Shown piece by piece: positions 9,183 through 19,426 of a stretch of DNA of 64,000 bases (its first letter is position 1; each line of letters starts with the position of its first letter). The position numbers were made by a program, and so were the translations under genes. Below the pieces are notes generated by a model. It saw nothing but the letters and a program-made list of their open reading frames with translations, was not told where the DNA came from and did not search any database. The stretch is from Acidobacteriota bacterium (GTDB taxonomy: Bacteria; Acidobacteriota; Terriglobia; UBA7540). The stretch is from contig SCRD01000016.1 in the NCBI GenBank assembly GCA_004298155.1, positions 241,162 through 305,161 of the forward strand. Direction: 5' to 3'.

Positions 9183-12100
9183 ATGTTCAAGGAGAACAGT
9201 GTGAGATTGAAATGTTCTACTGTGGCCCACAAGGAGCCCACTGAATCACCATGGGCGCTCCGGTGGGGGCGTTGTTTTGTAAGTCTCGGCCTTTTTGGGC
9301 TGGCGTTCATCGGGCTGGGTTTGGCGCTGAACACTGCTCAGGCTTCTTCTCTCCACGAGTCCCCCAACCCGAAAGTGTGGAGCAGCCGCTACGCCCGGCT
9401 GCCGCTCAGCTTCGAGTCGAACCACGGGCAGACTGACTCGCGCGTCAAGTTCCTCGCCCGGGGGCAGAATTACACGTTGTTTCTGACCGGGCATGAAGCG
9501 GTGCTGGCTCTCAATCCCGGAAATTCCGGCCGTACAGGAAAGCAGCCGGCTTCTTCCGCTGTGGTACGCTTCCGGCTGCTCGGGTCCGCCAGCACAGTCC
9601 ACGTTGCCGGCCAGGACCTGCTGGGAGGGACCAGCAACTATTTCGTCGGGAACGACCCGCGTCAATGGCACAGCCGGATTCCGAATTATGCGAGAGTCCG
9701 ATACCACCAGGTGTATCCCGGCATCGACCTCGTTTATTACGGCAATCAGGGAACACTGGAGAACGATTTCGTGGTGTCTGCGGGTGCTGATCCGAACTCA
9801 ATCCGCATCGGCCTGGAGGGCGTGGAAAAACTGCGTCTGGACCCCTCCGGAAACCTCGTTCTGAACGTCAACGGAGGAGAGCTTCAACTCCGGCAGCCCC
9901 ACGCCTATCAGGGGAACAACCCTGTGCCGGTCAAATACGTGCTTAGGGCAGGCAATGAGGTCGGGCTGAGGCTTGGAGCCTACAATCATCGCCATCCGCT
10001 GGTGATTGACCCGGTCCTTGCGTACTCCACCTATTTCGGGGGCAGTGGCGGTGACATCGGGTACGGCATTGCTGTCGATTCATCCGGGAACGCTTATGTC
10101 ACGGGAATTTCAAATTCTTCCAATTTCCCCACATCGTCAGGCTCACCCAGCGGGACCTATGGCGGCAGTGGCGACGTGTTTATCTTGAAGCTGAATCCGG
10201 CTGGCTCGACATCCACGCCACAACTGGTTTACTCCACGTACCTTGGCGGGAACGGAACGGATTCCGGCAATGCCATCGCGGTGGACGCCGGCGGTGATGC
10301 CTACGTCACCGGCAGCACAACTTCCACGAACTTTACAACCACTAATGGCGTATTCCAGGCAGCCTACGGAGGCGGCGGCGACGCTTTTGTGGCCGAGCTG
10401 AACAGCACGGGCAGTGGACTGGTTTATTCCTCTTACCTGGGTGGGTCCGGGGCCGACGCCGGCCAGGGCATTGCCGTCGATTCCTCAAACAATGCCTACA
10501 TTACAGGCTCTACGCAGTCAGCAAATTTTCCGACGGTTACTCCATTGCAGGCGCTCAACGCTGGATCATCAGACGCCTTTGTTGCCAAAGTGGATTTTAC
10601 CGGTACAAAACTCCTCTATTCCACTTACCTGGGCGGCTCGAAGGCCGATGTGGGCCAGAGCATCAAGGTTGACGGTTCCGGGAACGCTTACGTGGCAGGA
10701 TACACGTTCTCCACGGATTATCCCGTCATGCGCCCGGTCCAGGGCTCCAATGCCGGGACGGTGAACGCCTTTGTTACTGAGCTGAATCCGGCCGGTTCGG
10801 CCATCACCTTTTCCACGTACCTGGGGGGAACTGGAGACGATCGCGCCTTCGGATTGGCCCTGGATGCGACCGGGAATATCTATATTGCCGGCGGGTCGCA
10901 GTCGACTAACTTCCCCACAACGGTTGGCGTGATTCAGGGCGCCAACCATGGGCTATCTGACGCTTTTGCCGCCAAGATGAATCCCGCGGGACCGGCCCTT
11001 GTCTACTCCACATTGCTCGGCGGAGGCGGCGTCGACCAGGCCAATGGAATCGCCGTGGACTCTTCGGGAGATGCTTTCGTTACCGGTTTTACGAATTCCA
11101 GCAATTTTCCAACCTTCAGCCCCATCCAGGCCGTGCTGGGAATCACCGGAGGCAGTTCATGCGGCGCCAACGCGTGCTCGGACGCTTTTGTCTCAGAGCT
11201 GAACCCCGCGGCTACCGCATTGGTTGAGTCAACCTACCTGGGAGGTAGCGGCGCTGATTTTGGCCAGGCGATCGCTCTCAGTACGGCGGGGGTCCCTTAC
11301 GTCACCGGAACCACTTCCTCGACCAACTTCCCGGCGACCGCCGGGGCTTATCAAGCCAGTCTGACAGGCGTTGCTGGCAACGTGTTCGTCGCAGAAATTA
11401 AACCGGACAACACCCCGGGCATTTCGATTGTGCCCCAACTCGTCGACTTCGGGAACCAGACCTTGAATGTCCGCAGCGCCGTTAACACCGTCGCCGTCAC
11501 AAACGAAGGGACCGCGCCCCTGAGCATCACCCAGATCAGTTTTACTGAAACAGATTCGGGCGGGTCCAATGACTTTGCCGAGACGGACAATTGCATTGGG
11601 ACTGTGGCCGCGAGCGGCGGCACTTGCAACATCAATATTACTTTCACCCCGGGGTCAGCGGCCGCCAAGACCGGGACGTTCAGCATCACCGACAATGCAG
11701 CAGGAAGCCCGCACGTCATCAAGGTTAAGGGCACCGGTGTTACTTCAGCGACTGCAGTCACCGTGACGCCTTCCAGCCTTTCATTTGGTAACGTGACCGT
11801 GGGCAGCGTAAGCTCCGCTCAAACGGTGACCATCACGAACACCGGCACGACTACTCTGAACATTACGGGCATTACCACCACTGGTGATTTCTCACAAACG
11901 AATACTTGCGGCGCGTTGCTGAATGTTTTGAATGTCGGCCAAAGCTGCACGGCCAGCGTTACGTTTGCTCCCACGGTCAGCGGCGCCCGGGCCGGCGCAC
12001 TAGCCATCAGCGATAACGCTGCGGGAAGCCCTCAAACCGCTGCTCTTTCGGGCACCGGCGTCGCTCAGTTTACGATTTCTTCATCCTCTCCAAACGTAAC

Positions 12101-12899
12101 GACGCTGGTCGGGACCACTTCCGCAACTTTCACGATTGCCGCTTCGGCGCCCAGCAGTTTTACAGGCAGTATCACTCTCTCCTGCCCGTCCAGCCTGACC
12201 TGTTCCTTTAATCCGGCAAACATTTTCGCGGGGCAGACCAGCACTCTGACGGTCAACGGGCTTACGGCGTCCATGGCAAATCCGTTCGCTTTTGCCGTAG
12301 CCGGCACGAGCGGTTCACAGAGCGCCACGGCCAATCTGAATGTGCTGTTTGCAGACTATAACCTGTCAGCCTCTCCGGCGCTCAACACCATTGTCGCGGG
12401 GGCAGCGGCAACATACACAATTGCGCTGACGCCCATTAACGGGTTCAACAGTCAGGTGCAGCTTGCATGCGGAAACGGCATGCCTCCCGGAGCGACTTGC
12501 ACTTTCTCAAACGCGTCGGTGACTCCAAGCGGCGCAGTTTCCTCCGTCACTCTAACAATCCAGACCACCAAGAATGCAAGCCTTCCGCCGCCACCGGTTG
12601 TTCCGCCGGGCATGGTTCCACCCCTGATGTTGTTCCTCTTTGTTTCTGTTCTGGCGGGGGTGTTTATTCTGGACCGTAACCGCAATCGGTTTCCTGCATT
12701 GGCCGGAAGGCGCTGGGTGCTGGTCCAGATTTCGACGCTCTGCCTGCTGATCCTGTGTGAGACCTTCCTGGTTTCCTGCCGAAGCACGCCGACAACAACA
12801 GGATCGACAACTGGAAACTACATCATCACGGTCAACGGGACGCTCGGCTCCAATTCATCCATTGTCAGGAGCACGACAGTCGATCTTTCCGTGACATAA
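9183..12899 (+). CDS. SBBP-repeat surface protein with choice-of-anchor-D domains (copy 2)
   Basis: About 1,238 aa and paralogous along its whole length to the gene just upstream. The ATG at 9183 is preferred over a TTG at 9162 because GGGGGAG lies about 10 nt before it. The signal peptide is around residues 30-55. It shares the PLSFESNHGQ domain, seven SBBP repeats (last one YLGGSGADFGQ), two choice-of-anchor-D folds and a C-terminal Ig module. A Pro-rich linker leads to a membrane helix near LMLFLFVSVLAGVFIL, and a second helix ends LVSC. Only 83 bp separate it from copy 1, and the gap contains a small hairpin (CGGGTT-aa-AACCCG at 9105-9118). The pair probably arose by tandem duplication and has diverged substantially. 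Function is unknown; adhesion or surface scaffolding is a guess. Confidence 0.85.
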   Translation: MFKENSVRLKCSTVAHKEPTESPWALRWGRCFVSLGLFGLAFIGLGLALNTAQASSLHESPNPKVWSSRYARLPLSFESNHGQTDSRVKFLARGQNYTLFLTGHEAVLALNPGNSGRTGKQPASSAVVRFRLLGSASTVHVAGQDLLGGTSNYFVGNDPRQWHSRIPNYARVRYHQVYPGIDLVYYGNQGTLENDFVVSAGADPNSIRIGLEGVEKLRLDPSGNLVLNVNGGELQLRQPHAYQGNNPVPVKYVLRAGNEVGLRLGAYNHRHPLVIDPVLAYSTYFGGSGGDIGYGIAVDSSGNAYVTGISNSSNFPTSSGSPSGTYGGSGDVFILKLNPAGSTSTPQLVYSTYLGGNGTDSGNAIAVDAGGDAYVTGSTTSTNFTTTNGVFQAAYGGGGDAFVAELNSTGSGLVYSSYLGGSGADAGQGIAVDSSNNAYITGSTQSANFPTVTPLQALNAGSSDAFVAKVDFTGTKLLYSTYLGGSKADVGQSIKVDGSGNAYVAGYTFSTDYPVMRPVQGSNAGTVNAFVTELNPAGSAITFSTYLGGTGDDRAFGLALDATGNIYIAGGSQSTNFPTTVGVIQGANHGLSDAFAAKMNPAGPALVYSTLLGGGGVDQANGIAVDSSGDAFVTGFTNSSNFPTFSPIQAVLGITGGSSCGANACSDAFVSELNPAATALVESTYLGGSGADFGQAIALSTAGVPYVTGTTSSTNFPATAGAYQASLTGVAGNVFVAEIKPDNTPGISIVPQLVDFGNQTLNVRSAVNTVAVTNEGTAPLSITQISFTETDSGGSNDFAETDNCIGTVAASGGTCNINITFTPGSAAAKTGTFSITDNAAGSPHVIKVKGTGVTSATAVTVTPSSLSFGNVTVGSVSSAQTVTITNTGTTTLNITGITTTGDFSQTNTCGALLNVLNVGQSCTASVTFAPTVSGARAGALAISDNAAGSPQTAALSGTGVAQFTISSSSPNVTTLVGTTSATFTIAASAPSSFTGSITLSCPSSLTCSFNPANIFAGQTSTLTVNGLTASMANPFAFAVAGTSGSQSATANLNVLFADYNLSASPALNTIVAGAAATYTIALTPINGFNSQVQLACGNGMPPGATCTFSNASVTPSGAVSSVTLTIQTTKNASLPPPPVVPPGMVPPLMLFLFVSVLAGVFILDRNRNRFPALAGRRWVLVQISTLCLLILCETFLVSCRSTPTTTGSTTGNYIITVNGTLGSNSSIVRSTTVDLSVT

Positions 12900-13003
12900 G
12901 AGAAGTGGCTGGGAAAGCTCCGCCAGGGAATGTGGCGTCCGGATTCAGAGACAAGCCTGTGCTCCAGACGCCATTTCTGTCTCACAGCACATGGGCCGCG
13001 GTG

Positions 13004-13044
13004 AGGCGAGGTCCCACCTGCATTTCTCCGCGGCCTCCTCGCCT
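13004..13044. terminator. Inverted repeat between convergent genes
   Basis: AGGCGAGG (13004-13011) pairs perfectly with CCTCGCCT (13037-13044) across a 25-nt loop. It lies between the 3' ends of the second SBBP gene and metH. There is no T-run, so it may only assist termination. Confidence 0.25.
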
Positions 13045-13065
13045 GGCTGGACTTCGGTCGTGCGC

Positions 13066-16000
13066 TTACTTTGTGGGATCGTAGTTAAGGTAGGGACCCA
13101 GCCACCGCTCGACAATCGTCGCATCCATGCCCTTGCGCCGCTGGTAATCGAGCACCTGGTCCCGGCCCATCTTGCCGACCGCAAAATACCGGGATTTGGG
13201 GTGTGAGAAGTAGAGCCCGCTCACGGAAGCAGCGGGATACATTGCAAAATTCTCGGTCAGCCGCACGCTGGCGTTCTGCTCGGCCTGCAGCAGGTCAAAC
13301 AGGGCACGCTTTTCCGTATGGTCAGGCAGCGCAGGATATCCGGGGGCTGGACGGATCCCACGGTATCGCTCGTGGATTAAGTCATCATAAGTCGTGCTCT
13401 CTTCGCACCCGTAACCCCACGCCTCTCGCGCCCGCTTATGAGTGAGCTCCGCCAGCGCCTCGGCCAGGCGGTCCGCCAGCGCCTTCGCCATGATGGCGTT
13501 GTAATCATCGTGTTCCTTCTCAAATCGTTCCACCAGCCGCTCGATGTTGATCCCCGCCGTCACGGCAAACGCGCCCACGTAGTCTTTAATGCCCGTCTCG
13601 CGCGGAGCAATGAAATCCGCGAGAGCAAGGTCCGGCTCGCCATCGGGCTTCTCGACCTGCTGGCGCAGGGTGTGGAAAGTAGCCCGCACTGCGGCGCGTG
13701 ATTCATCCGCATACACCTCGATGTCGTCGCCGACGCTTGAGGCCGGGAAGAAACCCATCACGGCCCGCGCTTCCAGCAGCTTCCCCTCGACAATATGGTC
13801 CAGAAGCTTCCCGGCGTCGTCGAACAATTCCCGGGCCCGGGCTCCCACCTCCGGCTTGTCGAAAATTCTGGGATAGACGCCGCGCAGCTCCCAGACGTGG
13901 AAGAGCGGGGTCCAATCGATGTAAGGAACAATCTCTTCGAGCGGTACGGGGCTTGCCGCGCGGGTCCCCGTGAATGAGGGCTGCGGCGGTTTATAGGCGG
14001 CCCAATCGAATTGCAGCCTCCGGCGGCGTGCTTCGTCGAGTGTCCTCAGCTTCTGCGATTTTGGCGCCAGGTGGACTTCCCTCAGCTTTTCCTGCGAGCT
14101 TCGGTTCTCGGCCGTGAACGCTGGCTTCAGCTCCGCGCTCGCCAGGCGTCCCACCACGCCAACGGCGCGGGATGCATCGAGCACGTGGACAACGGGCTGC
14201 CCATAAGCGGGGGCAATCTTGACGGCCGTGTGGGCGCGGCTCGTGGTCGCCCCGCCAATCAGCAGCGGAACATCAAAACCTTCGCGCTCCATTTCCCTGG
14301 CCACGTGCACCATCTCGTCGAGGGATGGCGTGATCAGGCCGCTCAGGCCCACCATGTCGGCGCCCGTCTCGCGTGCCGTCTTCAGTATTTTCTCGCACGG
14401 CACCATAACGCCGAGGTCCACCACCTCATAGTTGTTGCAGCCCAGCACCACAGCCACGATGTTTTTGCCGATGTCGTGCACGTCACCCTTCACCGTGGCC
14501 ATAACAATCTTCCCGGCGGCCTTCGCTCCCCCTGTCAACCGCTTTTCGGCCTCTAGGAAAGGCAAAAGGTACGCCACCGACTTCTTCATCACTCGAGCGC
14601 TTTTCACCACCTGCGGCAGAAACATCCGGCCGGAGCCGAACAGGTCGCCCACCACGTTCATGCCGGCCATCAGCGGCCCTTCGATCACGGCCAGCGGGCG
14701 GCCATACTTGAGGCGCGCCTCTTCCGTGTCGCCTTCAATGTAATCAACAATCCCCTTGACGAGGGCGTGCGACAGGCGCTCATCCACCGTTCCCTTGCGC
14801 CAGGCGTCTTCTTCAACTTCCCGCTTGCCGGTCTGCTTCACGGAATCGGCGAAGGCGAGCAGCCGTTCGGTGGCATCCGTGCGCCGGTCCAGGATGACGT
14901 CTTCGACCAGCTCAAGAAGGTCTTTGGGGATCTCTTCATAGATGCCCAACTGGCCTGCGTTGACGATGCCCATGTCCATGCCGGCTTGAATGGCGTGGTA
15001 GAGGAAGGCCGTGTGCATCGCCTCGCGCACCGCGTTGTTGCCACGAAATGAAAACGAAAGGTTGCTGACGCCCCCGCTCACTTTGGCGTGCGGCAGCTTC
15101 GCCTTGATCTGCCGTGTCGCTTCAATGTAATTCACCGCGTAATGGGCATGCTCCTCCATGCCCGTCGCAATGGTGAGAATATTGGGATCAAAAATGATGT
15201 CTTCGGGTGGAAAGCCCGCTTCCTCCGTCAAAATGCGGTAGGCACGCGTGGAGATTTCCACTTTCCGCTCCGTGGTATCGGCCTGGCCGCGTTCGTCAAA
15301 TGCCATCACGATCACCGCCGCGCCGTAGCGGCGCACCAGGCGCGCCTGACGCTTGAACGCCTCTTCGCCTTCTTTCAGGCTGATGGAATTCACGACGCCC
15401 TTGCCCTGCACGACGCGAAGTCCAGCCTCAATCACGCTCCATTTGGAACTGTCAACCATGATGGGAACGCGCGCGATGTCGGGTTCGGAGGCGACATAGT
15501 TCAGGAAAGTGGCCATGGCTTGCTCCGAATCGAGCATGCCCTCGTCCATATTGATGTCGATAATCTGCGCCCCGGCCTCCACCTGCTGGCGGGCCACGGC
15601 CAGCGCCTCTTCGAACTGGCCGTTCAGGATAAGCTTTGCAAACTTGGGCGAGCCCGTCACGTTGGTCCGCTCGCCGACATTGACAAAATTCATGTCGGGG
15701 CGGAAGGTGAGCGGTTCGAGGCCGCTAAGCCGCGTTGCATGGTCCGGTTGCACAAGGCGGTGCGGCCTGGCGCCGCGCACGGCTTCGGCGATTGCCTTGA
15801 TGTGCGCCGGCGTTGTGCCGCAGCATCCCCCGACGATGTTCAGCCAGCCGTTGGCCGCAAATTCGCCCAGATCACGCGCCATGCTTTCCGGAGTTTCATC
15901 AAACCCTCCAAAGGCATTCGGCAGGCCGGCGTTCGGATAGCAACTGATGTAAACCGGCGCAATCTGTGAAAGCTCTTCGAGGTAGGGCCGCATCTGCTTT

Positions 16001-16761
16001 GCGCCCAGCGCGCAGTTGATGCCCACGCTGAGCATGGGAATGTGCGAAACGGAAATCCAGAAGGATTCGATGGTCTGGCCTGAGAGCGTCCGCCCGCTCT
16101 GGTCCACAATGGTTACGGAGACCATGACCGGCACGCGGCGCCCCGATTCCTCAAAGTACTGCTCGATGGCAAACAGTGCCGCTTTGGCGTTGAGCGTGTC
16201 GAAGATGGTTTCCAGCAGTAGCAGATCAACCCCGCCTTCGACCAGCGCGCTCGCCTGCTCATAGTACGCAGCGCGCAACTGCTCAAAGCTGGTGCCACGT
16301 TCCGCAGGGTTGGCAACATCCTGGGAGACGGAAGCTGTGCGGCTGGTGGGTCCCATCGAGCCCGCCACAAAAATGCGGCGGCCTGGGTTCTCCGCGCTAA
16401 ACTTTTCAGCTGCGTCCCTTGCCACCGCCGCGCTCGCCGTGTTCAACTCGCGGATATGATTTTGAAGGCCATACTCCGCCATTGAAATGGCGTTGGCGTT
16501 GAACGTGTTCGTTTCAATAATGTCGGCGCCCGCCTGGAGGTACTGCTGATGAATGTTCTCAATGATGTGAGGCTGCGTAATGCTGAGCACATCGTTGTTC
16601 AGCCGAAGATCGCGCGAATGGCCGGCAAACTGCGTGCCGCGGTAGTCCGCCTCGGCGAGCTTGCGGGCCTGGATCATGGTGCCCATGGCCCCGTCGAGCA
16701 CCACAATGCGCTCCCGCAGGATGCTTTCAAGCGGATTGTCACAACGTTCGATCGCACTCAT
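13066..16761 (-). CDS. metH: Cobalamin-dependent methionine synthase
   Basis: A full-length MetH of about 1,231 aa. It transfers the methyl group of 5-methyltetrahydrofolate to homocysteine through methylcobalamin. The ATG at 16761 is preferred (protein opens [20 protein letters not shown]); the upstream ATG at 16809 has no support. Modules in order: homocysteine-binding barrel (DGAMGTMIQ; zinc ligands in INCALGA and GGCCGTTP), pterin-binding barrel ([24 protein letters not shown]), cobalamin cap, and cobalamin-binding Rossmann domain with the lower-ligand motif [10 protein letters not shown]. The reactivation domain binds AdoMet ([15 protein letters not shown], ...[19 protein letters not shown]). 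All key motifs look intact. It stands alone on the minus strand, with no cobalamin or SAM riboswitch recognised in its leader. Confidence 0.97.
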   Translation of the reverse strand: MSAIERCDNPLESILRERIVVLDGAMGTMIQARKLAEADYRGTQFAGHSRDLRLNNDVLSITQPHIIENIHQQYLQAGADIIETNTFNANAISMAEYGLQNHIRELNTASAAVARDAAEKFSAENPGRRIFVAGSMGPTSRTASVSQDVANPAERGTSFEQLRAAYYEQASALVEGGVDLLLLETIFDTLNAKAALFAIEQYFEESGRRVPVMVSVTIVDQSGRTLSGQTIESFWISVSHIPMLSVGINCALGAKQMRPYLEELSQIAPVYISCYPNAGLPNAFGGFDETPESMARDLGEFAANGWLNIVGGCCGTTPAHIKAIAEAVRGARPHRLVQPDHATRLSGLEPLTFRPDMNFVNVGERTNVTGSPKFAKLILNGQFEEALAVARQQVEAGAQIIDINMDEGMLDSEQAMATFLNYVASEPDIARVPIMVDSSKWSVIEAGLRVVQGKGVVNSISLKEGEEAFKRQARLVRRYGAAVIVMAFDERGQADTTERKVEISTRAYRILTEEAGFPPEDIIFDPNILTIATGMEEHAHYAVNYIEATRQIKAKLPHAKVSGGVSNLSFSFRGNNAVREAMHTAFLYHAIQAGMDMGIVNAGQLGIYEEIPKDLLELVEDVILDRRTDATERLLAFADSVKQTGKREVEEDAWRKGTVDERLSHALVKGIVDYIEGDTEEARLKYGRPLAVIEGPLMAGMNVVGDLFGSGRMFLPQVVKSARVMKKSVAYLLPFLEAEKRLTGGAKAAGKIVMATVKGDVHDIGKNIVAVVLGCNNYEVVDLGVMVPCEKILKTARETGADMVGLSGLITPSLDEMVHVAREMEREGFDVPLLIGGATTSRAHTAVKIAPAYGQPVVHVLDASRAVGVVGRLASAELKPAFTAENRSSQEKLREVHLAPKSQKLRTLDEARRRRLQFDWAAYKPPQPSFTGTRAASPVPLEEIVPYIDWTPLFHVWELRGVYPRIFDKPEVGARARELFDDAGKLLDHIVEGKLLEARAVMGFFPASSVGDDIEVYADESRAAVRATFHTLRQQVEKPDGEPDLALADFIAPRETGIKDYVGAFAVTAGINIERLVERFEKEHDDYNAIMAKALADRLAEALAELTHKRAREAWGYGCEESTTYDDLIHERYRGIRPAPGYPALPDHTEKRALFDLLQAEQNASVRLTENFAMYPAASVSGLYFSHPKSRYFAVGKMGRDQVLDYQRRKGMDATIVERWLGPYLNYDPTK

Positions 16762-16856
16762 ACAGCCAACATTTTCCTTTCTCCAAACCTTCGGACGACG
16801 TGAAAACACGCGCCGTCAGCAGCCGGATCAAGCCCTGATTTCGGCCTCATCTCTTC

Positions 16857-16866
16857 AGTATAGCAA
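16857..16866 (-). promoter_or_regulatory. Extended -10 promoter candidate for metH
   Basis: Read on the minus strand the sequence is TTGCTATACT, a TATACT hexamer with a TGn extension, about 95 nt upstream of the metH ATG. No convincing -35 is seen. It falls between repeat element A and the gene, so the leader would be short and free of the repeat. Confidence 0.35.
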
Positions 16867-16917
16867 GAGAACCCGCGGCTAACGGGACATCCAGGCCCGC
16901 GCCGCCCGGGTGAGAGC

Positions 16918-16990
16918 GTAGCGGCGGGCCCATCCCGCCACACGGTTGATCTGTTTTTAATGTGGATTGGCAGCGTAAAGCCGTCGCTAC
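16918..16990. repeat. GTAG-footed palindromic pair, copy A
   Basis: About 73 bp built as two facing hairpins. The left one starts GTAGCGGCGGG and folds on CCCGCC. The right one reads GGCAGCGTAAAGCCGTCGC and ends CTAC, so read on the other strand it also starts GTAGC. The spacer and flanks (GTTxAT, TTGGCxGC) match the copy at 19313-19382. This is the layout of a REP doublet. It lies just 3' of the GH18-like gene. Confidence 0.65.
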
Positions 16991-17014
16991 AGCTTTTCAA
17001 CGCCCTGTTGGCAT

Positions 17015-19150
17015 TTATCGCGGCAAACCGTGCAGAAGCGGGCCGATGGCGTTGGACATTTGATAATTCTCCGCCCGGTCCGCCTGGATGTTCCAGAACA
17101 TAACGCCGTTGAAGTCACGATAACCGGGCCTTCGTTGCAGCTTGTACTCACCCGCTGCGAAGGGCTTGCCGGTAATAAGGTAGCGCACGGATTTCTCGAT
17201 TTCAGTCAATTCGGAACGCCCCACCAGGAAACCTACAGCCACCTTCTCCGACGGCAGTGGCGGGAAATAGGAATTAGGACTTCGCCCTACCTGGAATCCG
17301 TGGACCAGCATCTCGGTCATCGCAACATAATAATCCGCCGTCTCCGGCATATAATAATTTCCGTCCATCCCCTCGAGCGGCGGCGTGTTGTAATCCTGCA
17401 CATCGACGAATGCAAGCATGTTGCGCGTCGCATAAATCACCGGCAGGAATGAGCCGAACTGCCCCGCGTACGTCACGTACCCCGCCGGCGCCTGCGGACC
17501 CTCGGGAACCTCTGCCAGCATGAACTTTGGCCCGAAGCGCTTGCGAAGCTGCCGTATGGCATCGATCAGGTTGACAATGCAGGGCGTGGTGGGCTTGCGG
17601 AAGTCCGTATCTCCCGGGCCGAGCATGAGCGACGGCGTTTCAAGATCGAGATCGACGCCGTCAAAGCCATAGTCCGCAACGATGGCCCCGACGCTATCGA
17701 CAAAATTCTTCAAGTCCTCCGCCGTGTTCAGCGTGACAACCGCACCACCGCCACCCAGTGAAATGAGGACCTTCTTGCCCTTGCGCTGCATGGCCGCAAC
17801 CTCAACCTTGAAACCCTCCTTCGTGTAACCCGCAGGCGTTTCAAAATGCAGCGTACTGGTTGAGCCCTTCACCGGCGAGGCGAAGGCAACGATGATAACG
17901 TCCCACTGCGGCGAAACATCCCGCAGCGGAATTGTTTGCGAGCGGGAATAACCCACCCAGTAACCGATCAACTGGTGGCCGTTGGGCGGGTGCGGGTTCG
18001 CAAGCGGCAATGTTGTTGGATTGGCTATCATGCGTGCGCGGCGCGGCGCGCAGGGTTCGGCAGCCGCTTTCAGCACGCTCGTGTCAGGAAAGCTGTAGGC
18101 GCCCTGGAACGTATCCGGATTAGCATTCTGCATGTACCAGGAAAGCAAGGCGACGTTCTCAAGATGATACTCGCCGCCAGTTGCCTTCACCACGGTTGAG
18201 TTCGATTCCGGCACGCCGTCGGTGGGCAGCGCAAAGCGATAATGGGTCCCGATGCCGCGGCCTCCGCATTCGCCCTTGGCACCGGGCCTCTGCCAGGCCG
18301 GCAAATCATTCTCCTGCTGGCCGTGCAAAGGGTCGTTCATCCACGCGGCAACCTGCTGGGTGATGGGCTGAATGTCGGAATAGCCGGGCACAACGCCGGG
18401 GTCCAGATAAGTGCTCAGAACGAACGGTTGCAGGGCCTTCGACGGCGCATCGGCCTTCGCTCCGTGCGCGCCCCAGGTGCAGCAAACTGTCGCGTCGCCC
18501 AGCTCGTAGAACTCCGTGTTCTTAGTCAGCGCGATCACCAGCTCGTCCGGCCTGGCCTGCGCCTTCGCGAGGCTCTTGAACAGCTCTTTCTCGACGAAAT
18601 CCAGATCAACAATGGCCAGCGAATGCCCGGTTTTTTTCGAGGTCAGCAGGTATCCGTCGGCGGGCGGAATCGTGATCTCGATAGGAGAAGTTACGCCAGG
18701 CTGGGCCAGCAGCGTGTGCCAGTCTTTGGCCGTAGCTTCTTTGTAAAACTGCGCTCGCTGGATGGCATCACCATACTGTGTGTTCCCGGTCGCAAAGGCG
18801 TGCTTCTGGAAGATCGGCGACTGGACCACCTTTTGCACGTCATCGGCCGCGCTGATCTCCAGATTTTTCCCTGTCTTGCCCGCAGGCCCCTCAAAAACCA
18901 GCGATACCGGGACGAGCACCGTCGGAATGGTCGTCGTTCCGCCGTGATCAGGGTCCCTGCCAGCCACCGTGTATTGGTACTGTTGCCCGGCAACGGTGAA
19001 CGATCGTGTGAAGGTAGGCACAGCAATCGTCGGGCCCGTGGGCGCGCTCTTTTTGCACGCTGGGCTGAGCGTCAAACAAAACGCCAGCAGCGCGTAAACA
19101 TAAATAACATGAAATTGGAAACAACCGTTGGCCTGTTCTCCACCAACCAT
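17015..19150 (-). CDS. Secreted GH18-like protein with large N-terminal extension
   Basis: A 711-aa exported protein. The ATG at 19150 has GGGGAG about 7 nt upstream. Residues 13-32 are hydrophobic and end LSPAC, so it may be a lipoprotein. Residues 40-380 match no family I recognise; they contain several Cys and a VCCTWGAHG stretch. Residues about 400-705 look like a glycoside hydrolase 18 barrel: GYWVGYSRS (strand 1), VLISLGGGGA (strand 3) and the hallmark DGVDLDLE around residue 490, whose Glu would be the catalytic acid. Chitinase-type or related beta-glycan hydrolysis is inferred. Copies of the same palindromic repeat lie on both sides of the gene. It is monocistronic as far as can be seen. 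Confidence 0.75.
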   Translation of the reverse strand: MVGGEQANGCFQFHVIYVYALLAFCLTLSPACKKSAPTGPTIAVPTFTRSFTVAGQQYQYTVAGRDPDHGGTTTIPTVLVPVSLVFEGPAGKTGKNLEISAADDVQKVVQSPIFQKHAFATGNTQYGDAIQRAQFYKEATAKDWHTLLAQPGVTSPIEITIPPADGYLLTSKKTGHSLAIVDLDFVEKELFKSLAKAQARPDELVIALTKNTEFYELGDATVCCTWGAHGAKADAPSKALQPFVLSTYLDPGVVPGYSDIQPITQQVAAWMNDPLHGQQENDLPAWQRPGAKGECGGRGIGTHYRFALPTDGVPESNSTVVKATGGEYHLENVALLSWYMQNANPDTFQGAYSFPDTSVLKAAAEPCAPRRARMIANPTTLPLANPHPPNGHQLIGYWVGYSRSQTIPLRDVSPQWDVIIVAFASPVKGSTSTLHFETPAGYTKEGFKVEVAAMQRKGKKVLISLGGGGAVVTLNTAEDLKNFVDSVGAIVADYGFDGVDLDLETPSLMLGPGDTDFRKPTTPCIVNLIDAIRQLRKRFGPKFMLAEVPEGPQAPAGYVTYAGQFGSFLPVIYATRNMLAFVDVQDYNTPPLEGMDGNYYMPETADYYVAMTEMLVHGFQVGRSPNSYFPPLPSEKVAVGFLVGRSELTEIEKSVRYLITGKPFAAGEYKLQRRPGYRDFNGVMFWNIQADRAENYQMSNAIGPLLHGLPR

Positions 19151-19312
19151 GGCACACTCCCCGGGCAGGAACCAACAATTTGTATTGAAGTCCAGGTCAC
19201 TGACAATAACATTTCACCGCCCGGACTACAATCCGCCAACGGAGGCACGTTGACTCACGCCCCGGCCCGGCATAGGATTCTTAGGCTGTTGAAATATCCC
19301 GCAAAGAAAGCA

Positions 19313-19382
19313 TAGCGGCGGGTTTACCCCGCCAGAGAGTTCATGCTTTCGATTCGGGTTGGCGGCATAAAGCCGCCGCTAC
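19313..19382. repeat. GTAG-footed palindromic pair, copy B
   Basis: Seventy bp with outer inverted ends TAGCGGCGG / CCGCCGCTA and two facing hairpins (GGCGGG-ttta-CCCGCC and GGCGGC-ataaa-GCCGCC). It is clearly homologous to copy A at 16918-16990. It sits between the GH18-like gene and the double-hydrolase gene, so an ATG at 19343 inside it is unlikely to be a real start. Confidence 0.7.
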
Positions 19383-19426
19383 AGCGTTTAACGGGCTGCT
19401 GGGTCTCAGCCCTGGAAACTCGCAGG

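Noticed and set aside
16762..16917. Possible SAM or cobalamin riboswitch before metH
   Set aside because: The leader has GAAGAGATGAGG but none of the conserved SAM-I, SAH or B12-box sequence; only an extended -10 element could be supported.
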